Notes under the pieces: generated by a model
Told to the model about the DNA's origin: nothing
Seen by the model: only the letters and a program-made list of their open reading frames with translations
Database searches by the model: none
Program-made: the position numbers and the translations under genes
Part shown: piece after piece, positions 1 through 6,556 of the stretch
Numbering within the stretch: the first letter of the stretch is position 1
How the letters are laid out: the number at the start of each line of letters is the position of its first letter
Assembly: GCA_017427945.1 (NCBI GenBank)
Contig: JAFRRT010000026.1
Coordinates: 1 to 64,000 of the forward strand
Origin: Muribaculaceae bacterium
GTDB taxonomy: Bacteria; Bacteroidota; Bacteroidia; Bacteroidales; Muribaculaceae
DNA: 64,000 nucleotides
Direction of reading: 5' to 3'

Positions 1-85
1 AGGTAAAAGAATACATCAAGCCCAGTAAGCCGAAACATAGCAGTAGTGGCAATACCCACCAATATTTAATTACAATATTTTTCAT
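1..85 (-). CDS. Partial gene, N-terminal membrane anchor or signal peptide
   Basis: The minus strand opens with an ATG at 85 and stays open to the left edge for 28 codons. The visible peptide begins MKNIVIKYWWVLPLLLC and continues with a hydrophobic stretch (about residues 8-25), so it is either a signal peptide or a first membrane helix. Nothing beyond the anchor is visible and the function cannot be named. A sequence one base away from the Bacteroidetes -7 box (TATCTTTC, about 123-130) lies 38 bases upstream, inside a 135-base repeat that also precedes the neighbouring acetyltransferase gene. Confidence 0.55.
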   Translation of the reverse strand, partial: MKNIVIKYWWVLPLLLCFGLLGLMYSFT

Positions 86-123
86 GCCCGAACGATTAAA
101 CTCCGATTTATATTAAACGCAGG

Positions 124-258
124 AAAGATAGCGAATATTTCACTAAACACTCATTTTCTTTTAGATTTCGGTGATTTATTATTCATGAGGCGCTGGTACT
201 CGCCTTGAGATTTGCAATTTTGGAAAAGTACTTCAACCGCGTATTTCTTGAAAAGACG
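124..258. repeat. Intergenic direct repeat, copy A
   Basis: This stretch aligns almost base for base, without large gaps, with 805-939. Both begin at an 'aaagatagc' string that belongs to the -7 region of a minus-strand gene and both end shortly after the stop codon of the next minus-strand gene. The shared text includes 'attcatgagg' and 'tttgcaatttt'. It contains no reading frame of its own. Confidence 0.75.
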
Positions 259-278
259 ACCCGATAAATCGGAATTAA

Positions 279-767
279 TCACAAAACGATGTAATGTGGA
301 ACAATGTCCTCATAATGTCCATCCTTCATCAGGAAACCTTGTGGAATCCGGCCAAGTTGAACAAAGCCAAGACGTTTATAGAGATGTAAGGCATGAGTGT
401 TTGAAGCAACGACTGCATTGAATTGGAGAATACGAAACCCGAGCCGAGCACCAACTGACAGCGAGTCCTTTACAAGCTGTTCGCCAATGTGCAGCCCACG
501 TTTGCCTGACTTAACGGCATAGCTGGTATTGCAGATGTGCCCGCATCGGCCCACATTGTTGGGATGCAGGATGTAAAGGCCAACCACCTCACCAGTCTCA
601 ACATCTTCGGCAATGCCTGTATAGGACTGGATGCTAAAGAATTCGTCAGCCGTTTGGTCTGTCAATTCTTCAACCTGAGGAAATGCTATGCCTTCGCGTA
701 CCACTTCGTTCCAGATGTTCATGGCGTCTTCCCAGTCTTGTGTCCGATATTTTCTAATTGTAATCAT
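279..767 (-). CDS. GNAT-family N-acetyltransferase
   Basis: A 162-residue protein of the GCN5-related N-acetyltransferase fold, which moves an acetyl group from acetyl-CoA to an amine. The core covers nearly the whole chain. The acetyl-CoA loop lies around the KRGLHIGEQL segment (about residues 87-97). The C-terminal strand-helix-strand pattern with 'SNTHALHLYKRLGF' is typical of the family. The substrate cannot be told from sequence. I chose the ATG at 767 over a TTG five codons upstream because it starts with the usual ITIRKYR strand. A perfect -7 box lies 37 bases upstream. The gene stands alone between two copies of an intergenic repeat. Confidence 0.85.
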   Translation of the reverse strand: MITIRKYRTQDWEDAMNIWNEVVREGIAFPQVEELTDQTADEFFSIQSYTGIAEDVETGEVVGLYILHPNNVGRCGHICNTSYAVKSGKRGLHIGEQLVKDSLSVGARLGFRILQFNAVVASNTHALHLYKRLGFVQLGRIPQGFLMKDGHYEDIVPHYIVL

Positions 768-803
768 AAGGTCAAACTCCAATCATTCTATATAACTCAT
801 AGA

Positions 804-811
804 CAAAGATA
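804..811 (-). promoter_or_regulatory. -7 promoter box of the GNAT gene
   Basis: On the minus strand this reads TATCTTTG, an exact match to the Bacteroidetes TAnnTTTG consensus, 37 bases before the ATG at 767. No convincing -33 TTG is seen at the usual 19-20 base spacing. Confidence 0.6.
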
Positions 812-939
812 GCATTTTTTCGCTAACACTCATTTTCTCTTACTTTTCGCTGATTGATTATTCATGAGGTGCAGGTACTCGTCCTGAGTTTTGCAATTTC
901 AGAAAAGTGCTTCAATCACACGTTGTCTTTAAAAAGCGA
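805..939. repeat. Intergenic direct repeat, copy B
   Basis: Partner of the copy at 124-258. It fills the space between the GNAT promoter and the stop codon of the 50-residue membrane protein gene. The middle part contains a 25-base motif (830-854) that also occurs upstream of the membrane protein gene starting at 5676. Confidence 0.75.
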
Positions 940-956
940 GGTTGTTGTGGGGCCGG

Positions 957-1109
957 TTACTCTTCGGGGTTGTCTTTTTCCTGCTTTTTGCGTTTGCGGG
1001 CTTTAAGTTCATATATCAAGGCGATAAAAGCGATGATGACGCCGAGCAAGCCGACAAACAGGGTGATGAGTTCGTAATTCTCTTTGGCAAATGTGATGAG
1101 CGTATCCAT
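957..1109 (-). CDS. Small single-span membrane protein, 50 residues
   Basis: A short frame that starts MDTLITFAKENYELITLF, runs through one clear hydrophobic helix (about residues 14-33, rich in L, V, I, G and F) and ends in a strongly charged tail with KARKRKKQEK followed by DNPEE. This is the layout of a small inner-membrane protein with its basic tail in the cytoplasm. An exact -7 box (TATCTTTG, 1130-1137) lies 21 bases upstream on the same strand, which supports it as a real gene. A longer frame on the opposite strand is judged a shadow. The function is unknown. It lies head to head with the C1 peptidase gene. Confidence 0.7.
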   Translation of the reverse strand: MDTLITFAKENYELITLFVGLLGVIIAFIALIYELKARKRKKQEKDNPEE

Positions 1110-1129
1110 AAATTATCTTGTTTAGCATG

Positions 1130-1137
1130 CAAAGATA
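1130..1137 (-). promoter_or_regulatory. -7 promoter box of the 50-residue membrane protein gene
   Basis: Minus strand TATCTTTG, an exact TAnnTTTG match, 21 bases before the ATG. The opposite strand carries the divergent peptidase promoter about 25 bases away. Confidence 0.55.
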
Positions 1138-1159
1138 GTGATTTTTTGAGGGAATGTAG

Positions 1160-1167
1160 TATATTTG
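1160..1167 (+). promoter_or_regulatory. -7 promoter box of the C1 peptidase gene
   Basis: Plus strand TATATTTG, an exact TAnnTTTG match, 26 bases before the ATG at 1194. No clear -33 element at the expected distance. Confidence 0.55.
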
Positions 1168-1193
1168 CCGAAAAGTAACTAAAAGACCTTACT

Positions 1194-2375
1194 ATGAAAA
1201 AGAGTTTTATTGTATTAATGATGTGCCTGGGACTCGCGTTTACTGTCCTGGCCGAAAATGAGATTGTGTTCACTACCGTTTTACAGAATCCCATCACGCC
1301 GGTGAAGAACCAGAACCGCAGCGGTACGTGCTGGGACTACGCCACCACAGGATTTGTTGAGGCAGAACTGCTGCGCAAGACGGGCAAAGTATATGATCTG
1401 AGTGAAATGTTCATCGCCAACAAGGACTATGTTGACTGCGCCGAATACCACGTGAGGATGCACGGCAGCAGCCGTTTCTCGGAGGGTGGCTCGGCCGACG
1501 ACGTGTTTTCTGTCATCGACCGTCATGGCATCTGCCCCGAGGAGGCAATGGCACGCCCCGGCTCGATGATTGGCGACACGTTGGCGAACTTCACCGAGTT
1601 CTTCGCCACGCTGGAGCCCTATGTGGAGTCCATCGCCAAGGGCAGCAGCACCAAATTGACCACGCAGTGGAAAGTGGGCCTGCAGGGCATTCTCGACGCC
1701 TACCTGGGCAAGTGCCCCGAGACCTTCACCTATGAGGGCAAAACCTATACCCCCAAATCTTTTGCTCAAATGTTGGGCATCAACAAGAACGATTATGTGA
1801 GCATCACGAGCTTCACCCATCACCCCTTCTACGAGCAATTCGTCATCGAAGCGCCCTACAAGTGGCGCCCGCGGCCCAGCTGGAACGTCACCCTCGACGA
1901 GATGATGGCGACCATCGACAACGCCCTGCAGAACGGCTACACCGTGTGTTGGGGCGGTGACGTGAGCGAAGACGGCTTTACCCGTACGGGACTGGGCATT
2001 GCCGCCGACATCGAGCACGCGCCCGACCTGACGGGCAGCGACGCCGCTCGCTGGCTCAAACTCACCAAGGCTGAGAAAGCCGAGTCGCTAAAGAAGTTAG
2101 GAGCCCAGACACCTGAGCTGGTGCCCTCTCAAGAACTGCGTCAGGAGCGCTTTGACAACTGGCAGTCCACCTATGACCACGTGATGCTCATCTACGGCAT
2201 CGCACATGACCAGAATGGCCGCGAGTACTACATGGTGAAGAACTCGTGGGGCAAGACAGGCGACTATCACGGCATCTGGTACATGTCCAAGGCCTACATC
2301 GCCCTGAACACGACCTACATTTTCCTGAACAAGGACGCCGTGAAGAAAGACGTGCGCAAGAAACTGGGCTTCTAA
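1194..2375 (+). CDS. Secreted C1-family cysteine peptidase (bleomycin hydrolase/PepC-like)
   Basis: A 393-residue papain-fold peptidase of the C1B (bleomycin hydrolase/aminopeptidase C) type. A signal peptide fills residues 1-20. The catalytic Gln and Cys sit in the Q40-N-R-S-G-T-C46-W motif, His in 'YDHVMLIYG' (H329), and Asn in 'VKNSWG' (N350), so the full catalytic set is present. The family's aminopeptidases are normally cytoplasmic hexamers of about 450 residues. This one is shorter and exported, a form common in gut Bacteroidales, so it probably trims peptides in the periplasm or outside the cell. It is single, divergent from the 50-residue membrane protein gene, and ends at a shared terminator. 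Confidence 0.9.
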   Translation: MKKSFIVLMMCLGLAFTVLAENEIVFTTVLQNPITPVKNQNRSGTCWDYATTGFVEAELLRKTGKVYDLSEMFIANKDYVDCAEYHVRMHGSSRFSEGGSADDVFSVIDRHGICPEEAMARPGSMIGDTLANFTEFFATLEPYVESIAKGSSTKLTTQWKVGLQGILDAYLGKCPETFTYEGKTYTPKSFAQMLGINKNDYVSITSFTHHPFYEQFVIEAPYKWRPRPSWNVTLDEMMATIDNALQNGYTVCWGGDVSEDGFTRTGLGIAADIEHAPDLTGSDAARWLKLTKAEKAESLKKLGAQTPELVPSQELRQERFDNWQSTYDHVMLIYGIAHDQNGREYYMVKNSWGKTGDYHGIWYMSKAYIALNTTYIFLNKDAVKKDVRKKLGF

Positions 2376-2438
2376 CGCCCCTAAAAAGAGCCGTGCCACG
2401 CACGGGATATTAAGTAAATACTCCTATAAAATATTTAA

Positions 2439-2472
2439 AAATGGTGACTACTTTGACGGGCAGTCACCATTT
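2439..2472. terminator. Bidirectional terminator between convergent genes
   Basis: Two 11-base arms (aaatggtgact and agtcaccattt) pair perfectly across a 12-base loop. An A/T-rich run follows on the left, read as T-rich on the minus strand. It sits between the peptidase gene and the convergent membrane protein gene. A separate perfect hairpin (ccgtgc-cac-gcacgg, 2391-2405) precedes it and resembles the hairpin end of the inverted elements near 60 kb. Confidence 0.75.
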
Positions 2473-2497
2473 ATATGAGTTGAATCTATACACACCT

Positions 2498-3037
2498 TTA
2501 TTTCAGGTTCTTGTTCTCGGCCACGAGGAGCAGGCAAAAAATGATCTCAACTGCCACCATGCACAGGGCAAGAATTTGTGGCGGGAACATCAAGCCCAGC
2601 ACCAGGGCACCGATGGTGACCACGGCCGACATGATGTAATAAACCTTGGAATCATACAGCCAACCGAAGGGCAGCAGATGGGCGCCAAAGACCATCGCCA
2701 GCGTCATCACCATCTTCTCGGGGACTGCGGCATAGACCCACATGACAATGAGCAGATAGGGAATCTGCGCCATCGACATGATGATGCCCAACGACGACAA
2801 CGGATTCTCCTTATCGCTGAAAGTGATGCCCAGCGGCTTGGACAACATCCATGCCAACGGCATGAGCGGACAAGTGCAGCAGAATGTCAACAGGTTCTTG
2901 GTCTCAATAGGCAATTTGGTAAAATTCACTATCGCTACAAGCGCCCAGATGATGACCGATGCCATGATAAAGTGAAGGCCGCGTTTCTGCCCGCGTGCAC
3001 AGGCTTTTTTAGTTTGTTCCAAAGATTGTTTGTCCAT
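2498..3037 (-). CDS. Conserved integral membrane protein, function unknown
   Basis: A 179-residue protein with a basic cytoplasmic N-terminus (KQSLEQTKKACARGQKRG) and about five hydrophobic helices at roughly 24-38, 50-64, 80-103, 108-124 and 132-172, the last stretch long enough for two spans. A Cys pair (CCTC) and small charged loops separate them. There is no catalytic motif that I recognise. A -7 box (TAACTTTG on the minus strand, 3060-3067) lies 22 bases upstream and overlaps the promoter region of the divergent IMPACT-family gene. The product may be a small transporter or a membrane-organisation protein, but neither is shown. Confidence 0.75.
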   Translation of the reverse strand: MDKQSLEQTKKACARGQKRGLHFIMASVIIWALVAIVNFTKLPIETKNLLTFCCTCPLMPLAWMLSKPLGITFSDKENPLSSLGIIMSMAQIPYLLIVMWVYAAVPEKMVMTLAMVFGAHLLPFGWLYDSKVYYIMSAVVTIGALVLGLMFPPQILALCMVAVEIIFCLLLVAENKNLK

Positions 3038-3096
3038 TGTTCTGTCATTTTTTACCGTACAAAGTTAATCATTTTCAGTCATGCCACAGTACATTA

Positions 3097-3128
3097 TTTG
3101 GTCAAATCGGTATTTTTCCCTACTTTTG
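3097..3128 (+). promoter_or_regulatory. Promoter of the IMPACT-family gene
   Basis: A TTTG element (3097-3100), a 20-base spacer and an exact TACTTTTG -7 box (3121-3128) make a complete Bacteroidetes promoter. Transcription would begin almost at the ATG at 3135, giving a very short leader. Confidence 0.8.
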
Positions 3129-3134
3129 TGACCC

Positions 3135-3731
3135 ATGAGTGACTTTTTCAAGACAGTGAAGGGCGTCTCGCAGGGCATTTACCGCGAGAAGATGAGCCGG
3201 TTCCTTGCGTTCGCCGAACCCGTGTCGAGCGCCGAGGAGGCCCGTGCCGTTATCAAGCGTTATGCCAACGAATACCACGACGCGCGCCACTGCTGTTGGG
3301 CCTATATGATAGGCACCGAGCGCAACGAGTACCTGAGTAGCGACAACGGCGAACCCAGCGGCACAGCGGGCAAACCCATTCTGGGCCAGATCAACTCGTT
3401 TGAGCTGACCAACATCGTCATTGTCGTCATCCGTTACTTTGGTGGCATCAAGCTGGGCACATCAGGCTTGATCGTCGCCTATCGCGAGGCCGCTAAACTC
3501 GCTATCGAGGCAGGCGAAATCCTCGAGTGCCATGAGCAGGCACGCCTGTCGTTCACCTTCCCCTACCTGAGCATGAACGACGTGATGAAAATCGTCAAGA
3601 AAAGTGACCTGAAAGTCATTGAACAGGCCTTCGACAACGTGTGCTCGATGACCATCGAAGCCGATGCCGACAAGGTGCCTGCGCTACGCGACCAGTTCGC
3701 CAGCATCGACGGCACCAGCATCATCGACTGA
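3135..3731 (+). CDS. YigZ/IMPACT-family protein
   Basis: A 198-residue two-domain protein. The N-terminal UPF0029 domain carries the family landmarks 'HDARHCCWAY', 'DNGEPSGTAGKPIL' and 'VVIRYFGGIKLGTSGLI'. The C-terminal part (about 130-198) is the DUF1949 ferredoxin-like domain. Members act in ways not fully settled; the eukaryotic IMPACT relative binds the translational control factor Gcn1, and bacterial YigZ is thought to touch ribosomal or nucleic-acid functions. Length is normal. It ends only nine bases before the stop of the convergent surface-protein gene. Confidence 0.9.
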   Translation: MSDFFKTVKGVSQGIYREKMSRFLAFAEPVSSAEEARAVIKRYANEYHDARHCCWAYMIGTERNEYLSSDNGEPSGTAGKPILGQINSFELTNIVIVVIRYFGGIKLGTSGLIVAYREAAKLAIEAGEILECHEQARLSFTFPYLSMNDVMKIVKKSDLKVIEQAFDNVCSMTIEADADKVPALRDQFASIDGTSIID

Positions 3732-3740
3732 TTATTACCT

Positions 3741-4511
3741 TTATCTAACTAGAATCTTCACACCGTCTTCAATGACGATGCCTTTGTAGCCGTTGCCAAC
3801 CGGCTGCCCCATCACATTATAGCGCACACCGCTCTTGGGCTTGGCGGCATCACGCTCCGTTAGGCCTGTGGCATCTGCGTGGTTAAGAACAGGTCGAACA
3901 ACCCGACCAAAGTAACAGTAGCCATGTGACCAATGCAGCCACGTATTAAAGTAGTCCAAGCCGAACGCACTGCACGGATCGCTCTCGAAGAGCGAGCTGG
4001 ACCAAATGGAACCAAACGACCCCGCAACGTTGAGCAAACTATCCTCACGTAAGCCAGCAGCAGGCAAAAACAACGAATTGCCGTTGGGTCCCGTAACTAT
4101 GCAACCATACACGCCGTTCACCTGCTCCCACTGCCATATGCACTCCGTCCGCAACTCATCCTGCTGATCCTTAGTCGGGATGTGCCACGACGGTCCCCAA
4201 TTCATACGGGCGGCATCGTACTCTGGCTTCAAATCTCTCGTTTCGCCAATGATACCGGTAATGTTGCTGGGATTCCATTGATATGTGTCCCAATTATAGA
4301 TCTCCTTGGGTGTGGTTTCTCCCCAAGCGAAGTAGTCGCCATAATCCTCAGGGCAGCTTGCCCCCACGTTCATCGTAGCCCACATCGTGCCGCTGGACAG
4401 GCCCAGATCAACATATTCATGGCCGTCAACAGTGGCGTTGTTCACGGCAAACGATTCGGTTGCGCCAGCCAACAACAATAAAACAAATGAAAACGCAAAT
4501 ACTACTTTCAT
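3741..4511 (-). CDS. Secreted surface protein with a Fibrobacter major-paralogous-type domain
   Basis: A 256-residue exported protein. Residues 1-22 form a signal peptide ending in ESFA. The body has the repeated signature of the Fibrobacter succinogenes major paralogous domain family as seen in Bacteroidales: 'YVDLGLSSGTMWATMNVGA', 'YGDYFAWGETTPK' and 'WHIPTKDQQDEL'. The last 30 residues (YNVMGQPVG, then KGIVIEDGVKILVR) look like the short C-terminal tail carried by many T9SS or surface-displayed proteins in this group. The function is unknown; related proteins are abundant, often lineage-specific and probably bind ligands at the cell surface. Confidence 0.75.
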   Translation of the reverse strand: MKVVFAFSFVLLLLAGATESFAVNNATVDGHEYVDLGLSSGTMWATMNVGASCPEDYGDYFAWGETTPKEIYNWDTYQWNPSNITGIIGETRDLKPEYDAARMNWGPSWHIPTKDQQDELRTECIWQWEQVNGVYGCIVTGPNGNSLFLPAAGLREDSLLNVAGSFGSIWSSSLFESDPCSAFGLDYFNTWLHWSHGYCYFGRVVRPVLNHADATGLTERDAAKPKSGVRYNVMGQPVGNGYKGIVIEDGVKILVR

Positions 4512-4557
4512 GACTTCACATTACGGATTAATCATAGCAAAGAGGTAACTCTGCAGG

Positions 4558-4620
4558 TCAACGGCGTTCTTGCCAGAGGAAACGGGGGCACACATGGTCG
4601 GTGCCATCGACAAGATAAAA
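4558..4620 (-). pseudogene. Decayed 3' end of an acyl-ACP thioesterase gene
   Basis: Read on the minus strand, this stretch encodes VDGTDHV, two changed residues, then RFLWQER and a stop. It mirrors the exact C-terminus of the intact acyl-ACP thioesterase 1.2 kb away. At the DNA level 4568-4612 matches 5817-5861 at about 40 of 45 bases. Matching stops abruptly on the upstream side, so only the last 15-20 codons remain. It is a remnant of a duplicated or replaced thioesterase gene and lies just downstream of two membrane protein genes. Confidence 0.75.
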
Positions 4621-4633
4621 GAGGGTACTCTAT

Positions 4634-5059
4634 TTAAGTGTCTTGAGAGTCTTGTTTATTGTATTCTTTCAAATCGGAGTCGTAATATGAATCAACGACA
4701 GCCCGCACACCACGATTATATCCGTAAAATACTGCAAGTGCGCATGCAATATAGAAAGGAATATCTGCCAACAGCCCCCATCCCAAACCGTCTTTAAGAC
4801 CTATAATGATAGCCGGAACGGCGGTCAGGAGGATAAAGAACAGAACGGCGCCGGCACACATCCATCCAACCCTGTTTTCCAGTTTATCATCGTCCTTCAT
4901 ATCAGCAGACGTGATTTTACCGAATTTGTGAATACATGTACCCATTATTGCCGGGATAATAAAGAACAACCAGCCAGATGGGGCAAGAGTGAAAAGTATC
5001 AACGTGATGATACAGGAAATGATGCCAGAAATGGCTGCAACTACAATAACTCGTTTCAT
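4634..5059 (-). CDS. Membrane protein of unknown function (downstream of a pair)
   Basis: A 141-residue protein with four hydrophobic stretches (about residues 3-24, 26-42, 67-85 and 95-115) and a polar tail rich in D, S and K. I prefer the ATG at 5059 (MKRVIVVAAISG) to a TTG 22 codons upstream, because the first helix starts there and the upstream bases are A/T-rich. The TTG frame would overlap the upstream gene's stop by three bases. No catalytic motif is visible. It is probably co-transcribed with the gene at 5122-5676, and the two may form one membrane complex. Confidence 0.6.
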   Translation of the reverse strand: MKRVIVVAAISGIISCIITLILFTLAPSGWLFFIIPAIMGTCIHKFGKITSADMKDDDKLENRVGWMCAGAVLFFILLTAVPAIIIGLKDGLGWGLLADIPFYIACALAVFYGYNRGVRAVVDSYYDSDLKEYNKQDSQDT

Positions 5060-5121
5060 AATACTCAAATTTTTAAGAATTAATTGATCATCAAGTATCC
5101 GTTCTAAAAGAGGGTTCCATT

Positions 5122-5676
5122 TCAAATATACTGACCCAGTTCTTTAACGTCATTATAAAAATCATCATCAAGGAACCAATTACGATAGGAATAACCCATG
5201 ATATTAAAAAATACCCAAGCGCTACCTAGTATAAGCAAGACGATTATCGATTCTGACTTGAAATCTAATCCAAATTTGACTAAATACCAGCAAATAATCG
5301 CAATGGGAAGCCGCAAGCCGTATCGCAATTTGTGGGATTTTATAAACCGCTTTGCCGCCTGATAATGCTCTGATACTGTACTGGCATTTTTCATTTTCAT
5401 GAGAAAGTGTCGCATAATCACTGTCATGATAATATACACAACAGCGAAACTGATGATAAAGGCATTTCCAGCCCAAAAAGCAGGCGTACCATAACTGATT
5501 ATTTCGAGCACAAGAATAAATGCGACAAAAAGCGCCAGAGGTATCCAGCCGTACTTTTTATCTCCTTTTAATGGCACATAAACTAATTTCTCGGCATCTG
5601 AGTTAATGCGCTGCCGCAATTCCCGCAAATACTGCTCATCGTTCTTCACCTGACTTATATCATTGTTGTATTCCAT
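5122..5676 (-). CDS. Membrane protein of unknown function (upstream of a pair)
   Basis: A 184-residue protein. A cytoplasmic N-terminus with a short heptad-like stretch (YLRELRQRINSDAEKL) is followed by hydrophobic helices at about 45-62, 70-88, 119-135 and 142-160, and then a charged C-terminus. No enzyme motif is recognised. The spacing to the next gene is tight, so they form a two-gene unit. Base composition is more A/T-rich than in the flanking operons. Together with the thioesterase remnant just downstream, this hints that the pair was inserted. A 25-base motif found upstream of two other genes lies 92 bases before its start. Confidence 0.65.
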   Translation of the reverse strand: MEYNNDISQVKNDEQYLRELRQRINSDAEKLVYVPLKGDKKYGWIPLALFVAFILVLEIISYGTPAFWAGNAFIISFAVVYIIMTVIMRHFLMKMKNASTVSEHYQAAKRFIKSHKLRYGLRLPIAIICWYLVKFGLDFKSESIIVLLILGSAWVFFNIMGYSYRNWFLDDDFYNDVKELGQYI

Positions 5677-5766
5677 AACAAAGGGGTTTTATTTGTAAAT
5701 GAATCTCGTTTATCTAAATCGCAGCATGTTCACTACACAAAGCCTGCAAAAATCATTCCAAAATGG

Positions 5767-5791
5767 TCATTTTCACTTACTTTTCAGTGAT
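5767..5791 (-). promoter_or_regulatory. Shared upstream motif with two TGAAAA half-sites
   Basis: On the minus strand this 25-base stretch holds two TGAAAA/T half-sites in direct orientation, separated by about one helical turn. It matches 830-854 at 22 of 25 positions and, less well, 151-175. In all three cases it sits 63-92 bases upstream of a minus-strand start codon. It could be an operator for a shared regulator or a fragment of a dispersed repeat. Confidence 0.4.
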
Positions 5792-5806
5792 ATATCGCAT
5801 TTCCTT

Positions 5807-6556
5807 TCAGGGTCTCTCTTGCCACAGGAAGCGGGCACGCACATGGTCGGTGCCATCGACAGTGATGCTCATGCGGGAATCCATGGGGTCGCTGCCGTCG
5901 ATGACAAACTGGGCCGTCTCGCCGTAATGCGTCTCCTTGATGAAGGAGATTTCCATGCGGCGGATAAAGTAGTGGTCATAGCAGTCCATGTCAAACAGGT
6001 TCATCAGGTGGGAGAGGTAACGCACCGTGTTGACGTGGCGGTTAAAGTCGCAGTCCACGTAACCAAAGGTATAGTCCACTGCATGGCCCTGCTGGATGGG
6101 GCGCAGATGCGTCTGCGGCTCAATAGGGCAAGGCCGGTCGGAGACGTTGTCGCGCATATAGCTCAGCTGGGACATGTCCACACTGGCGCGGGTGTTCAGG
6201 TCAATGACCATCCACACGGTGCGCACATAGCCCAGAGGATTGCCGTCGGCATCGTCCAGGCGCATGTTACGCAACGAGAAGTGGCGGTTATAGTCCTCAA
6301 TCCATGTGGTAAGGCGGTAGTTGGTGTTCACCTTGGGATAGGCGTTTAACTCGATGGTCACGCGCGTGAGGACCCACACCTGGTTGTCCTGAATGAGTCG
6401 GGCATAGCCCGCCCCCCACGAGTTGGCGTGGAAAGTTGCCACCTCGATGATGCGCGTCATCAGCAGCGACAAGGGCATCTCGCCCTGCGGGTTGCACTCG
6501 CCCACAGCGAGATAATAGTCCTTGTAGAACTGCTTATTATTGTTGTCAGAGCCCAT
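5807..6556 (-). CDS. Acyl-ACP thioesterase
   Basis: A 249-residue enzyme with two tandem hotdog folds (PF01643 type), which hydrolyses acyl-ACP to release free fatty acids in the cytoplasm. The N-terminal half has 'YYLAVGECNPQGEMPL' and the 'NSWGAGYARLI' helix with 'VWVLTRVTIEL'. The second half has 'DCDFNRHVNTVRYLSHLMN', where the Asn-x-His pair forms part of the catalytic site, and ends in FLWQERP. Length is normal for the bacterial family. Its start overlaps the end of aroC by 11 bases, so it is translated as the last gene of the ybaK-like/aroC/thioesterase operon. A fragment of the same C-terminus survives at 4558-4620. Confidence 0.92.
   Translation of the reverse strand: MGSDNNNKQFYKDYYLAVGECNPQGEMPLSLLMTRIIEVATFHANSWGAGYARLIQDNQVWVLTRVTIELNAYPKVNTNYRLTTWIEDYNRHFSLRNMRLDDADGNPLGYVRTVWMVIDLNTRASVDMSQLSYMRDNVSDRPCPIEPQTHLRPIQQGHAVDYTFGYVDCDFNRHVNTVRYLSHLMNLFDMDCYDHYFIRRMEISFIKETHYGETAQFVIDGSDPMDSRMSITVDGTDHVRARFLWQERP

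Noticed and set aside
942..1178. A 78-residue plus-strand frame that starts with a hydrophobic segment
   Set aside because: It overlaps the minus-strand 50-residue gene, which has a better promoter and a more natural charge pattern.
2441..3142. A 233-residue plus-strand frame rich in His and Gln
   Set aside because: Antisense to the membrane protein gene at 2498-3037; the His/Gln bias is the mirror of hydrophobic codons.
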